Origin: JBBATK01 sp044228685
GTDB lineage: Bacteria; Bacteroidota; Ignavibacteria; Kapaibacteriales; NICIL-2
Direction of reading: 5' to 3'
Assembly (NCBI GenBank): GCA_044228685.1
Contig: JBGAUL010000009.1
Coordinates: 73,709 to 137,708 of the forward strand
Length of the DNA: 64,000 bases
The notes beneath the pieces were generated by a model. It worked only from the letters and a program-made list of their open reading frames with translations, had not been told where the DNA came from and ran no database searches. Shown here one piece after another: positions 1 through 10,514 of the stretch (positions are counted from its first letter, which is position 1; every line of letters begins with the position of its first letter). Both the position numbers and the translations under genes were made by a program.

Positions 1-699
1 AGACTTGCTCACGCGAGGTAGCAGTGCGGTATAACGAATTTCCGGTGCCAACAACCAACTCTGGTTTTTGTTGAGTGGAAAATCGTAGCGCAGACCAATG
101 CTGGCCATTGCATAGAGAGTGATTGCTTGCGGAATTTCTTGACTATTGAAAGCGTTTCGTGTACGCAGACCGGTTGTAAACACTCCGCTCTGGTCTGCGG
201 CGAGTTGTTCGATTTGATCAAACTGTGTCTTTGTACTCAAGCAGATTGGCAGTGAGGCAAAAGCAGAAAAACGACTCGTCACTTGAGCAATAATCATCGG
301 CTCAAGATGCAGGTTGCTAATATGAGCGGTGATGTTGTGATCAATGCGTGCTTGCTCAGTGCCGTTTGAAGTTGTAATGGTAGTGAGAGAATCTTGCTCA
401 CGCGCACTAATAACACCGCCGAGCGATGCGTAGCCCAGACGGAGTCCGAGTTGCCAGCGAGTGTCGAGATCGTACTCGCCTAAAACACCGACGTCAAAGC
501 CGGCTCCGGAACCACTTTCGAAGTGCGGACAACAATTCGGATAACCCGGGATCTTCTGAAAATTCGTGGAGTGAAAATTCTCGTTGAATAAGGCATACAC
601 GCCGAAGGCGTAGGGAAGATGTGGCTTCTCCGACTGAGCACTGAGGAATGTGACAGCGCCAAAGAGCAAACAGCTAACAAGGAAAAGTCGCTTCAACAT
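1..699 (-). CDS. Outer-membrane beta-barrel / OmpA-like protein, 3' part cut by window edge
   Basis: The minus frame is open from an ATG at 699 to base 1, so 233 residues are visible and the C-terminus lies outside. The start MLKRLFLVSCLLFGAVTFLS followed by AQS is a good signal peptide. Alternating aromatic/polar strands (for example 'WQLGLRLGYASLGG' and 'IGLRYDFPLNK') suggest an outer-membrane barrel. Residues about 49-65 carry 'NCCPHFESGSGAG', which matches 'NCCPKFESGSGSG' in the complete 682-residue OmpA-family gene at 49730-51778, so the two are paralogues. By analogy an OmpA peptidoglycan-binding domain is expected in the missing part. It lies downstream of a VWA giant, the same order as its paralogue. 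Barrel assignment is inferred; the paralogy is visible directly. Confidence 0.8.
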   Translation of the reverse strand, partial: MLKRLFLVSCLLFGAVTFLSAQSEKPHLPYAFGVYALFNENFHSTNFQKIPGYPNCCPHFESGSGAGFDVGVLGEYDLDTRWQLGLRLGYASLGGVISAREQDSLTTITTSNGTEQARIDHNITAHISNLHLEPMIIAQVTSRFSAFASLPICLSTKTQFDQIEQLAADQSGVFTTGLRTRNAFNSQEIPQAITLYAMASIGLRYDFPLNKNQSWLLAPEIRYTALLPRVSKS

Positions 700-806
700 G
701 TTGAGCGAATACTTCCCATGTGATTGAGGTATAATCTGCACTGAGTAATGCATTAGTGAACGATGTCATGCATATCCTTATGACGAATCGCATCCGTAGT
801 GTACAG

Positions 807-834
807 CAGCTCGAGGTCATGCGACCTTGAGCTG
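807..834 (-). terminator. Strong stem-loop between the VWA giant and the OmpA-like gene
   Basis: CAGCTCGAGGTC-atgc-GACCTTGAGCTG forms a 12-bp stem with one G-T pair and a 4-base loop. It sits 31 bases after the stop of the giant gene (865) and 108 bases before the start of the barrel gene (699). There is no T-run on either side, so it may be a processing or attenuation element rather than a classic intrinsic terminator. Confidence 0.45.
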
Positions 835-864
835 TGGTGATGATGAGTCGAGTGGGTGAATGTC

Positions 865-3800
865 CTAACGAACAATCTCCACACGACGAGTTTTCATTTC
901 GCTGGCTGTGCGCAGGATGACCTGATAAACACCCGCCGGGATGTCTGCAAGCGCAACCTTGAACTGCCATTCTTCAGACGGTGGCATTCCCTGATACAGA
1001 ACACGAACGGCCTTGCCCATCGCATCATACAATGTCAAGCTGAGCGGTGCACGCTCAGGCGTTGTGAGATCAATACTCAGGTTACCATCGCTCGGATTTG
1101 GATACAAGGCACGAAGTGCGGTTGGGTTTGCACGATCCATGAGACGTGTGCCGCCGTCGCGACACTGTCCCGTCACCGCCACATGACCATTAACCGTCTT
1201 CAAATCAGCAGCACCATTACTAAGCTTCCATTGAACAAACTCAATGGTAGCCGTGGTGTCGTTACCCAATGCTGCCTGGAACTCCAACTCCGCAATCTGA
1301 TTCGTGCCGCTGCTGAATGGCGCACGCAGCACGATGATACGCTTCGGACCATCCTCAATGTTCGAGAGTAATTGTCCGCGAGGAACGCTGAGCAGTGCCA
1401 TCATCGTGGTATTCCATTGCAAGGTCACCGTCACACTATCCACTCCCGCCAGACGCGCAATGCGTGCATCGTTGACGCTGAGCGGCATGCGGAAGATATC
1501 GCCGATCTGCACCGTGGTGTCTGCAAGAGAAAGTTCCAATGCGCCTCTCAGCTGTCCGCTCAAGGTCACATCAACCTGACGCGCACATGGGTTCGCGAAA
1601 TGTAATGTCTCGCTGATACGTCCAACTGAATCCGGCACATTAAAGTGCGCATAGACTTTTGAGGTTGTACCCGGAGCAATTGGTTGAGGAACGATTGAGT
1701 CGATAGTAAAGAACTGACCCTTGATTGGTGTCGCAACTACTTGTGCGAGCGATCCGCGATTGGTCAAGCCGATAGAATCCACAACAACTGTGTTCTTCTG
1801 AACAACGCCAAAGAACAACTCAGAAAGATCAAAGCTGATGTCAACGGAGTCTTTCTTGAGATTGATTTGCGTGACGTGTTCAACATCTTTTAAGCTGTCG
1901 GAGTTTGATACCACCACGAGTTCGCATGTGCGGAGTCCGAGGATGCCGTGCGAGTGATGGCGAACCAAGACCAAGTGTGTTTGCTCCGGACTCAGCGTCA
2001 AAGCAGTGTCATTCTCAATACTAAACTCATCTGCGTTTGCTCCACGCAAGTAGATTCTTGATATTTCAAGTTCTTCACCACCTGTATTGCTGAGCAACAC
2101 GGTCGTGTCTTGGGCAGTGTAGCATTGCTCAAACATCGCAACAGAGCTAACAGCTTGAAGGTGTGCGGGAACAACCGGTGCAACCTCAACTGTGAGCGGT
2201 AGATCGTGTGTAGATCCGCAACTATCTGTTAGCACAAGAGCGTCTGAGTACATACCAACCGTATCGCCTGCGAAGCGAACGTAGGCTACAACTGAATCGC
2301 CCGGGGCAATGGGGTTGCGTGAGACAGAGTCGATGGAGAAGCGACCCTTACGAAGGGGTACGCTAACGCGCAGAACTAGCGTTCCGGTGTTCTTCAACCA
2401 GATCTGTTGTGTGTTCTGACGATTCGGACGAAGCTTGGGGAAGGACACGAGCTTAGGATTGAAGCTCATATTAGACTTCAGAACATTAATCGTGAAGCTG
2501 CGTTCGAAGACGGAGTCTTTGTCTGAGTTCGAGCGAATGTGCAGCGTTGGATTGAGCACAGCCGAGGCAGAACCATTCGCGCTAACATCAAGATGGATGC
2601 GGATGGTATCGTTCTTGGCCGGAAGAATGCGACGTGGCAAAGTGCTTGTGCAGTTTGCCGTCAATTGAGCTGTAGAAATAATACTGACCGAATCGATTCG
2701 AAGCGTATCAAGTCCGGTGTTGCTAATCACGAAAAATGTATCCAACACCATCTTACACGCAATGTCGTACTTCGGAGTAGACTGCATGCTTAAACGTGGC
2801 AGCGTTGTCTGAACTTCAGCATGCAGAGCAAGTGGTTGAATTTTCTTGCACTGATCACTGACTTGAATAGTATCATCAAATACCTGAGCGCTTGTTCCAC
2901 CGGAGAAACGAACGCGTAATGTAGAGTGCGCTCCGGGTAGTGTTGGATTTGGTGTTGCATCAATAATACTGAAGCGACCCTTCGTCATGGGCAAAGTCCA
3001 AGAGATCGGAGCGTTGCCGGAATTCGTCACACCGGTCAGTAATGTATCCGGAGTATTCGGTACGACGCCAATAAAGCCAAGGCTTGAAGTATCCAGCACA
3101 AACGATGTCTGAATCCACTTTCCGTTTAGCGGCACGGTTGTGACGCCGGCCGTGCTATTCTGCGCGTTCGAGGTGAACTGCAATGCAGCTTGCTCGCTTT
3201 GCATTGATGTTGGTTGATAGCGCAGCACAACCGAGTCCATCTCATTCGGCTCAATCTTCGCCGGTGGCGAATGTAGAATGCGATAGAAACCAAGTGTATC
3301 GCCGATCAAACGCAGATCAGTGATGAGCAGCGGGAGCATGCCGACGTTGGTGATGATTAAGGTTGTATCTGCATAGGCTGCACACGGTGTGGTAGCCATG
3401 TCAACAGAGGTGTTGAAATACATGGTTGCCTTTGGCGACTGCGTAAATGCGCGAAGACGAATCGACGACAATCCGCCACAGCTATCACGAACAGTGTAGA
3501 GCGTATCGTAGACCATCGAGGTGTCGCCATTGGCGAAGTTCACATAGACTCTCGCTGTCACACCGGATGGAATTGGATTCGGGGAAATCGACATGATGGT
3601 GAACTTGCCAAGCTGCACAGGCACCGGTAGCGTCATTGGCACAGTACCGCGATTCGTCAGAGTAATAAATGCATCGACTGACGTGTACGGTCTAACATTC
3701 AACAAGTCGAGATTCTGTTGAGCGAAGCTCAGAATGACGGTGTCGCGGAAACCACGAACTGTGCAATCGACGATGCCGTTGTTGACGTTTTGTGCACCGG

Positions 3801-6800
3801 TGTAGAGACGCAGTGTTGCCGTGCGTTGACCATATGACTTCGGCAAGAAGCGAATACGAATATTCTTCCATGAACCGGCAGCAATGGTGTCAGGCAAAGT
3901 GTTGAGAACTGTAAAGGATGTTGAGTCAACGCCAAAGAAGCGTGCGGAATCCAACGACAGCACACCCGTTCCAATGTTGTTGATGCGCAGCACAGTGTCA
4001 ACCGGAGTGAAGTCAGAACAAATGATTGAACGCATCGATACTTCTGCCGACGATGCCGTGACACGAGGAATTCCTATGCCTTCGCCCGTAAGAAGAATCG
4101 TCGCCGGCGAACCAAGGAATGCGTGGAAGAAAGCAAGACGAGCACTGGTGAGTGAAATTCTTGTCGGTGCAAAGCGCAGTGTGACAGTGCGTGTTTCGTT
4201 TGGTGGAAGAACAAAGCTACCGCCGCCGGAGACGATGGAGAACTGCACCGTGTCAGGACCAAGTATGCGCGTGTTTGTGATGTTCAGCGGTTGATTGGTG
4301 ACGTTCTTGATTGTGGTTGTGACGGTTGTGTCCTTGCGCGTCGTGATTTCTACTTTACCAAAGTCAATCTGTTCAATCAAATTATTCGTTGGAGGATTGA
4401 CGGATTCACCGACCAGAACGAATACGAGTGTATCGCACAGTGTAACCACCGTCATTTTGACTTCCTTGATACCAACAACTTTGGTTCGTGGAATAAAGCC
4501 TAACTCATAGGTAAGTGATTGTCCCGGATACAAATACAATCCGGTGTTCTTCTTCACAATGCGGAACTCATCTTTGTTGTATCCGCTGATACTCACAGAA
4601 TAGATGTAATCCCACGAGGTGCCAATGTTCGAAATGATTTGATTGATCACCGAGTCTTTGGAACCATTGTTGAGCACCTTGCCAAAGTTGACGGTATCGA
4701 CTTTTTTGAGGATCGAAGTGCCTATCACAAAAGGTGTAGCCGATGTGTCCGACTGAATCGGAGTGGAAGCGAAGTCCCACATCCAAGCATTGCCATCATG
4801 CGAACAGATAAGCGCACGTGAAGAGTTTTCCGAAACAGCAACTTGTGATACTTGATAACCTTGATGGATGTTGGTTGAAGTCATGACAGCTTTATCTGCT
4901 GTACGCCACGAACGTACGTGTCCGCTGCTGATGACTTGTCCAAGCGCATAACCCGAGTGCGGAGTAATGCACTGCACGTTATCGTTGATGGTGTTGACTA
5001 ACTGCAGGTTTGAATCGAGGATGTAACTACGACTTGTCGAGGTATGAAACACCGTAGTATAACGTGATCCCGGCGCGTAGGAAATCTTCGAGCATTCAGA
5101 TCCTATGTAGTAAGTATCAGTGTAGCGATTAGACTCCGACCAGGTATTGGTGTTTACCGAAACCACGCTCATTGTTGATGCGCTTGAAGCTCCGGTAATG
5201 AGCAGACGTGAGTCGTCGTAGTTATAACAGAGATCTCTTCCTGAAATGAAATTCGCCAAGGTGTAGGTCTTGTATAGCGCACCGGTTGAGGTGACATATA
5301 CGCGAACGATGCTGTCCATGACGACTGCGACGTATTGAGAATTACGCGAGAAAGCCGGTCCATAGCCCGCATTCGTAATGCGTGTGATGAGTTGTCCTGT
5401 TTGAACATTCCACAAGGCCATCGTGTTGTCCGCCGACAATGCCGCCATGAAGGATCCACTTGGACTCACGCGTACTTGATTGATCTTTGATGAGTTAGCG
5501 CCTAGGTCCCAGAAGCTACGCACGCTATCGCGCGTGATGACGTCGTGCACCACCACGCTTCCATCTTCACCCATGGTTGCGATGTTGCGATCATTGTTGA
5601 AATAGCAACCCGACACAACCGCGCCGCGTGCAGCATTGCGAACAAGGAATTGTTTTTCGTGGGCACCGCTGCTTGACCATGTATTGATACCGCCAAAGTT
5701 GTTTGCAGTAACGATGTGTGCGCCATCGGGAGTATAGGCTGCCCAGTATGAACGCCAGTTGTGTTGATTGAGGAAGCCGGTGCCATCAAGACTAAACAAC
5801 GAGTTTCCTGTTGCAGCATCCCACACGACGCTGGCTCCACGATAGAGTGAATTACCGACGCCGGTTTCACCGCAACTAATAACTCTTGTACCGGAACTAT
5901 TGAAACAGGTGTAGAAGTGTGCACCAATGTTGCCATTGAAGTTGCGCATTTCTTGTGCGCTCAACGTCGACCACAAGCGCGTCACGCCACTCACATAGGA
6001 AACAGCAACGACGTCAATCATTGCCGGATTGAAGTTCACAGATGTAGCCATCACCGTCGGTGTGACGTCCATGGAGTTTATGCGTGCGTAGCTGCTTGCG
6101 TTCCATACAACACAACGTCCGTTTTGATCGACCGACGCAATGCGACTTCCATCAGCGCTGTAGGCAACTGCATTGGTAAAGGTTGTGTGATACAGCATTG
6201 TTGCCAACACAGAACCTGTTGCGGCATCATAGACTTTCACCGCATTCTGTAAAGTCATGATACCCGCAGCAATTCGTGTTCCTGCGGGATTGATTGCTAC
6301 ACTCGTGAAGGCGCCACTTGCATCAGTGATACTGCGTTGCAACTGATAGGTCGATGCACTCCAAAACGAAATTTGTCCGCCGCTGGTTCCATTCTGCACT
6401 GTGAGAATTGAATTACCATCGGCCGACCACAACACTTGTTGAATGACTTTATTTCCGGATGGCGTGAGTGTTGCGAGGGTATCACCTGTTTGAAGATTAA
6501 TGACGTATGCTTTGCGCGTTGAGAGATAGTTGTTGTCAGGATTGAGACAAACCACAGCTTGATTCTGGTTTTGCGGATTGATTGCGAATTGACGCATCTG
6601 TCCTGCATGACCGTACTTTAAAGTTTGAAAGCGATCGTTCTGCATCTTTACGTGTGAGATGCGAACCTTGTTGTTAGTTCCCGTGCGAGGCGCTGAGCGA
6701 AACCACTGCTCAAAATTCCCGGCGAAGTTGTCGACCAACATCGTCCACGTTTTGCCATCATCAAAACTCCACTCAACACGCACCGAATCGTTTGCCGCGA

Positions 6801-8133
6801 TACCGTCCCAACGATGGTAGGTGTAGTAACAGGAATTCGCATTATCCGGCGATACCGGATTCACCACATGGAGTGTCTTCTGAGGAACATACCGCGATTG
6901 ATATCCCGCCGATGCACCAAAGTAGGGCCAAGTGCACATGTTCGTTTGCAGTTGCAGGGCGCCGTATTGATACGTCGTATCCGTGGACGTGTACCTCACT
7001 GTTATAAATCGCGAGGTGGCACTATCTATCACAAATGGTGGTGGAGTCCCGCCCCAATTCACAACAGTAAAGTGCGCATTACTAAAGCTTCCGCCATCGA
7101 TGGTAATTGGTGCGTAGTACGAATAGAGTTGAATAGTTTTTTCGACATAGGTTCCAGGCGGTACCGCTCCAAAAGTGAGCGATGCGGGATACATATAGAC
7201 GAATGGAATTTTAATCGTTGGAAGGATGTAATACAATCCAATTGCCGGCATTCCTCTTGACGGTACAGCCAAGGTTGCATAGCGCCATGAAGAATAGCAA
7301 TAGCGATCTGCCCAGAAATGCACGCTGCATGGTGGAATTCCCTGAGCATGGACCAATGCTGCGCGAAAGGCAGCATTGAGTTGTGTGCCCGTTGAGATTG
7401 ATTCGTAGTTCAAATCACCAAGCATGATGCCACCTGTTTGCTGCGCGATGTCGTACAGTATTTGCGGTGCCTGCAAATGGTAGGAGATAGTGTAGACGGT
7501 GATGTTGTAGAGTCGAGCAAAGTTGACGATTGAGTCGAGCTTGCCGCCACCGTCACCGTCGGTCATCATTATCACAACTCTTTTGTACTGTCCACGCGTG
7601 GCTACTTGCATAGCACCGGTTGGAGCTGCAAGCAAAGCATTATTGTAATCCGTTGCGCCTTGCGGTTGAAGTGAATTAACCGCGGCAAGTAATTGAGATC
7701 GATTATTCGTAAAATCAGAATTAACGTAACTGAGATGATCAAAGGAAGTGATAGCGCATTCGTTTTGCGTCGTGTCCAGCATGTTGAGCAGAATCGATGC
7801 TGCTGTTTTTACAGTGGCGATACGCTTGGGATTGTCCTGATTCATTGAGCCGCTGACGTCTAGACACAAGACCACCGAGAGTTTTTGAGGTGTGGGTGTT
7901 GCCGGACAACTGACACTTGTCACTTGCAAAGCGGTCGATCCATTCGTAACCAAAACATCGTTAGCCGTGAGATCCCTCACGAGACGATTTTGTGCGTCAA
8001 ATGCATAAAAATCACAGGAGTGATCTTGAAATGCATTGACATTAATGGAAATCGGACAAAATGTTTGAGCCTGAATTGAATTAATGCTCAAACCGAGAAT
8101 TATCCCCAAATAAAGAACTATTAACGGACGCAT
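865..8133 (-). CDS. Giant secreted VWA / WD40-like / Ig-repeat protein with T9SS sorting domain
   Basis: The longest frame reaches 8184, but the signal peptide MRPLIVLYLGIILGLSINS begins at the ATG at 8133, preceded by GAGGG, so 2422 residues are called. Order (numbering of the 2439-residue frame): VWA domain from about 100 with a complete MIDAS motif DVSGS (D109) and 'MMTDGDG'; WD40-like propeller blades from about 540 to 1150; choice-of-anchor-D type Ig-like repeats from about 1170 to 2213; a cohesin-like beta-sandwich at about 2214-2340; and a C-terminal T9SS type A sorting domain starting 'LYPNPSDGNLSI'. It is probably exported by T9SS and surface-attached or released; the VWA domain suggests metal-dependent adhesion. 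The substrate is unknown. A shorter paralogue lies at 51780-55631, also next to an OmpA gene. Confidence 0.92.
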   Translation of the reverse strand: MRPLIVLYLGIILGLSINSIQAQTFCPISINVNAFQDHSCDFYAFDAQNRLVRDLTANDVLVTNGSTALQVTSVSCPATPTPQKLSVVLCLDVSGSMNQDNPKRIATVKTAASILLNMLDTTQNECAITSFDHLSYVNSDFTNNRSQLLAAVNSLQPQGATDYNNALLAAPTGAMQVATRGQYKRVVIMMTDGDGGGKLDSIVNFARLYNITVYTISYHLQAPQILYDIAQQTGGIMLGDLNYESISTGTQLNAAFRAALVHAQGIPPCSVHFWADRYCYSSWRYATLAVPSRGMPAIGLYYILPTIKIPFVYMYPASLTFGAVPPGTYVEKTIQLYSYYAPITIDGGSFSNAHFTVVNWGGTPPPFVIDSATSRFITVRYTSTDTTYQYGALQLQTNMCTWPYFGASAGYQSRYVPQKTLHVVNPVSPDNANSCYYTYHRWDGIAANDSVRVEWSFDDGKTWTMLVDNFAGNFEQWFRSAPRTGTNNKVRISHVKMQNDRFQTLKYGHAGQMRQFAINPQNQNQAVVCLNPDNNYLSTRKAYVINLQTGDTLATLTPSGNKVIQQVLWSADGNSILTVQNGTSGGQISFWSASTYQLQRSITDASGAFTSVAINPAGTRIAAGIMTLQNAVKVYDAATGSVLATMLYHTTFTNAVAYSADGSRIASVDQNGRCVVWNASSYARINSMDVTPTVMATSVNFNPAMIDVVAVSYVSGVTRLWSTLSAQEMRNFNGNIGAHFYTCFNSSGTRVISCGETGVGNSLYRGASVVWDAATGNSLFSLDGTGFLNQHNWRSYWAAYTPDGAHIVTANNFGGINTWSSSGAHEKQFLVRNAARGAVVSGCYFNNDRNIATMGEDGSVVVHDVITRDSVRSFWDLGANSSKINQVRVSPSGSFMAALSADNTMALWNVQTGQLITRITNAGYGPAFSRNSQYVAVVMDSIVRVYVTSTGALYKTYTLANFISGRDLCYNYDDSRLLITGASSASTMSVVSVNTNTWSESNRYTDTYYIGSECSKISYAPGSRYTTVFHTSTSRSYILDSNLQLVNTINDNVQCITPHSGYALGQVISSGHVRSWRTADKAVMTSTNIHQGYQVSQVAVSENSSRALICSHDGNAWMWDFASTPIQSDTSATPFVIGTSILKKVDTVNFGKVLNNGSKDSVINQIISNIGTSWDYIYSVSISGYNKDEFRIVKKNTGLYLYPGQSLTYELGFIPRTKVVGIKEVKMTVVTLCDTLVFVLVGESVNPPTNNLIEQIDFGKVEITTRKDTTVTTTIKNVTNQPLNITNTRILGPDTVQFSIVSGGGSFVLPPNETRTVTLRFAPTRISLTSARLAFFHAFLGSPATILLTGEGIGIPRVTASSAEVSMRSIICSDFTPVDTVLRINNIGTGVLSLDSARFFGVDSTSFTVLNTLPDTIAAGSWKNIRIRFLPKSYGQRTATLRLYTGAQNVNNGIVDCTVRGFRDTVILSFAQQNLDLLNVRPYTSVDAFITLTNRGTVPMTLPVPVQLGKFTIMSISPNPIPSGVTARVYVNFANGDTSMVYDTLYTVRDSCGGLSSIRLRAFTQSPKATMYFNTSVDMATTPCAAYADTTLIITNVGMLPLLITDLRLIGDTLGFYRILHSPPAKIEPNEMDSVVLRYQPTSMQSEQAALQFTSNAQNSTAGVTTVPLNGKWIQTSFVLDTSSLGFIGVVPNTPDTLLTGVTNSGNAPISWTLPMTKGRFSIIDATPNPTLPGAHSTLRVRFSGGTSAQVFDDTIQVSDQCKKIQPLALHAEVQTTLPRLSMQSTPKYDIACKMVLDTFFVISNTGLDTLRIDSVSIISTAQLTANCTSTLPRRILPAKNDTIRIHLDVSANGSASAVLNPTLHIRSNSDKDSVFERSFTINVLKSNMSFNPKLVSFPKLRPNRQNTQQIWLKNTGTLVLRVSVPLRKGRFSIDSVSRNPIAPGDSVVAYVRFAGDTVGMYSDALVLTDSCGSTHDLPLTVEVAPVVPAHLQAVSSVAMFEQCYTAQDTTVLLSNTGGEELEISRIYLRGANADEFSIENDTALTLSPEQTHLVLVRHHSHGILGLRTCELVVVSNSDSLKDVEHVTQINLKKDSVDISFDLSELFFGVVQKNTVVVDSIGLTNRGSLAQVVATPIKGQFFTIDSIVPQPIAPGTTSKVYAHFNVPDSVGRISETLHFANPCARQVDVTLSGQLRGALELSLADTTVQIGDIFRMPLSVNDARIARLAGVDSVTVTLQWNTTMMALLSVPRGQLLSNIEDGPKRIIVLRAPFSSGTNQIAELEFQAALGNDTTATIEFVQWKLSNGAADLKTVNGHVAVTGQCRDGGTRLMDRANPTALRALYPNPSDGNLSIDLTTPERAPLSLTLYDAMGKAVRVLYQGMPPSEEWQFKVALADIPAGVYQVILRTASEMKTRRVEIVR

Positions 8134-8645
8134 GAAAATGCCCTCGAACAATGGAGGCCTCCCTGGCGGAATGCAAGGCGTCAAACTACAAAATTGTTTT
8201 CATCAAAACATCGGTAGTTTCCACGAAAATCAAGGGTTTAGGGCGATTAGGCATACCGAGGCACTACGTACTTGATATATGCTCCGCTAAGCTCTATAAG
8301 TAGCACTAGGTACACCCTGAATTTTTGCTCAAAATCGCACATTCTGCTAATGTTGATAATGAATATTCTCAACACGGTTGGGGCTTTTTCTGAATAGTTT
8401 TTTCTATCTATCGTTCATTATTCTCACCAAAAACCAATGTACGATCACCTATTGGTCTCAACACTTGTGTCCTAGTTCTTGCAAACATTGAACTAACCTG
8501 GATTCCGGTAGTTAACGTGTCTAGGAATCCGGATTTCGTGCTTTGAGCTTGTAGTTCGAAGATGAAGGCATAAGGCTCGTGGCAACGAAGTCTCGAACAG
8601 TTTTTGGGGAAGGGAAATGTCTGTTTGGGCGTAGATTGAGCCATT
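8134..8645. other. Divergent intergenic region, no gene seen
   Basis: This 512-base spacer separates the minus-strand giant from the plus-strand cyclase and should hold both promoters. The only structure noticed is a spaced inverted repeat GGATTCC...GGAATCC around 8500-8530. No convincing sigma-factor boxes, tRNA or small ORF was found. Confidence 0.4.
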
Positions 8646-10514
8646 ATGACCTCACTAAGTCCAGAACTACTCATCCAACAAGCCAACGAAGCATTGGCAC
8701 GGAGTGATTTCCAGCATGTGCGGGATCTCTGTGCGCAGGTGAAGCTGAGTAGCGAAGTGGGGTCTTTCGAATACTGCGACGCCTTAATTATCGAATCAAT
8801 AGTTGAGTGGAGTCGAGGTCAGAATCGCGAAGCCCTGCAGTTGGCAAAGCTTGCACTTGAACATTGTGAGAAGCACGGACAGCATCGATTACGAGCCAAA
8901 GCGCTCGGGACATTGTCGCTGAGCTACTCAGCCTTGGGTGAGCTGAGTTCGATGATCGACGTAGCAACGCAAGCATTGCACTTGTACCGTGAGCAGAACA
9001 ATCTGCGTGGAGTTGCAAATGCATCGGGCAATATTGGAAATGCTTATTACCTCATTGCTGACTACGCCACAGCACTCGAGTACTATCAAACAGCGCTTGC
9101 AATTGATGAGGAGTTGCAGAACAAAAGTGGGATAGCGCGACACTTAAGCAACATTGGTTTGTTGTATAACAACCTCGTGCAGCATGCCAAAGCTGTCGAG
9201 TACTTCGAGAAGGCATTGGCGATGAGCGAGGAGTTGGGTCAAGCTGACGGAATCGCGAAGAACTTGTCTAATCTTGGAGCGGTGTATGAGCAGCTCGGCG
9301 ACTACCCTTCTGCACTCGAGAACTTCCGTCGCGCACTCAGCATGTACACGGAAATCAATTCACCTTCGGGTCTAGGCACCAACTACTGCAACCTTGCAAA
9401 CATCTGCATCAAACAAAAAGCATATGATGATGCGGAAGAGTATTTGAATAAAGCTGAGGCTGTGTTTGACAGCATCAACTACGGTCTCGGTTTGATTGGA
9501 ATGTTAGGTGTGCGAGGCGATATGTATGCTGCCGGCGACAATCCAAACAGAGATGCAACAAAGGCAGAGCAGAGTATACTTCGCGGTTTGCAGCTCAGTG
9601 AAGCCAGCGGCGAAAAACACGCTACAGTTCGCTTTCACGACTCTCTGGCAAAGCTCTACATGCAAGAGCAGAGGTGGGAAGATTGTTGTCGTCATTTAAT
9701 GCTCTTCCAAAATCTCGAACGTGAGATTGTATCGGATTCTGTACGGACCAGAGCTGACCAGTTCGAGCAACAACGACAGATGACGGTGCGTGAGCGCGAG
9801 TTGGCAATCGAGCGAGCGCGTGCACAAGCGACCCAAGATCTCTTGCACAATACGCTGCCACCCGTCATTGCAGATCGATTGCTCAACAATGAGAAACTCA
9901 TAGCAGATCATTATGAAGCAGTTAGTGTGCTGTTCATGGACATCGTGAACTTCACTCCTATTGCACAGCGAATTCCTCCCAAGCACTTAATACACGTGCT
10001 TAATAACATCTTCTCGCGAGCAGATGCTGTTATGAAGAACTATGGTTTAGAGAAAATTAAAACCATAGGTGATGCCTATATGGCAGTAGCCGGTGCGCCG
10101 CACGCCTGTGCAGATCACGCTTTGCGCACAGCACAAGCTGCATGTGAGTTAGCGCGTGAGATGCGGAACTTGGAAATTAGCATTCCTGATGACCTTGGTG
10201 ATAGCTCTTGGATACATTCGGCACCAACACTTTCGGTACGCATAGGACTGCATTGCGGCGAAGCTGTTGGTGGTGTTATTGGGGAACACAAATACGTCTT
10301 CGATCTCTGGGGTGACGCAATAAACACCGCCGCACGTATGGAGAGTCATGGCGAGGCAGGAATGATCCACGTCAGTGAAGATTTCAAGAACGAAGTAGAA
10401 CGTGAGTTAGCAGCACAAGAAAAGCAAACGCAATGGACGCCTCGCTTTCAATCACGAGGAGAATTTGAGATTAAAGGAAAGGGCCTCATGCAAACCTATT
10501 TTCTCATTGCATGA
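8646..10514 (+). CDS. TPR-repeat class III adenylate cyclase (first of two paralogues)
   Basis: The 622-residue soluble protein has TPR units over about residues 10-370 (repeats such as 'GNAYYLIADYATALEYYQTALAI'), a coiled-coil linker at about 380-415 and a class III nucleotidyl cyclase domain at about 426-615. Metal-binding aspartates are D432 ('FMDIVNFT') and D476 ('KTIGDAYM'). K472 and D553 occupy the adenine-selecting positions, and N560/R564 ('NTAARM') the transition-state positions, so all catalytic residues for cAMP synthesis appear present. No signal peptide or membrane segment is seen, so it is cytoplasmic. TPRs probably relay a protein-protein signal. It starts at ATG 8646. The paralogue at 10623 follows after 108 bases. 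Adenylate rather than guanylate specificity is inferred from the residue pair. Confidence 0.9.
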   Translation: MTSLSPELLIQQANEALARSDFQHVRDLCAQVKLSSEVGSFEYCDALIIESIVEWSRGQNREALQLAKLALEHCEKHGQHRLRAKALGTLSLSYSALGELSSMIDVATQALHLYREQNNLRGVANASGNIGNAYYLIADYATALEYYQTALAIDEELQNKSGIARHLSNIGLLYNNLVQHAKAVEYFEKALAMSEELGQADGIAKNLSNLGAVYEQLGDYPSALENFRRALSMYTEINSPSGLGTNYCNLANICIKQKAYDDAEEYLNKAEAVFDSINYGLGLIGMLGVRGDMYAAGDNPNRDATKAEQSILRGLQLSEASGEKHATVRFHDSLAKLYMQEQRWEDCCRHLMLFQNLEREIVSDSVRTRADQFEQQRQMTVRERELAIERARAQATQDLLHNTLPPVIADRLLNNEKLIADHYEAVSVLFMDIVNFTPIAQRIPPKHLIHVLNNIFSRADAVMKNYGLEKIKTIGDAYMAVAGAPHACADHALRTAQAACELAREMRNLEISIPDDLGDSSWIHSAPTLSVRIGLHCGEAVGGVIGEHKYVFDLWGDAINTAARMESHGEAGMIHVSEDFKNEVERELAAQEKQTQWTPRFQSRGEFEIKGKGLMQTYFLIA

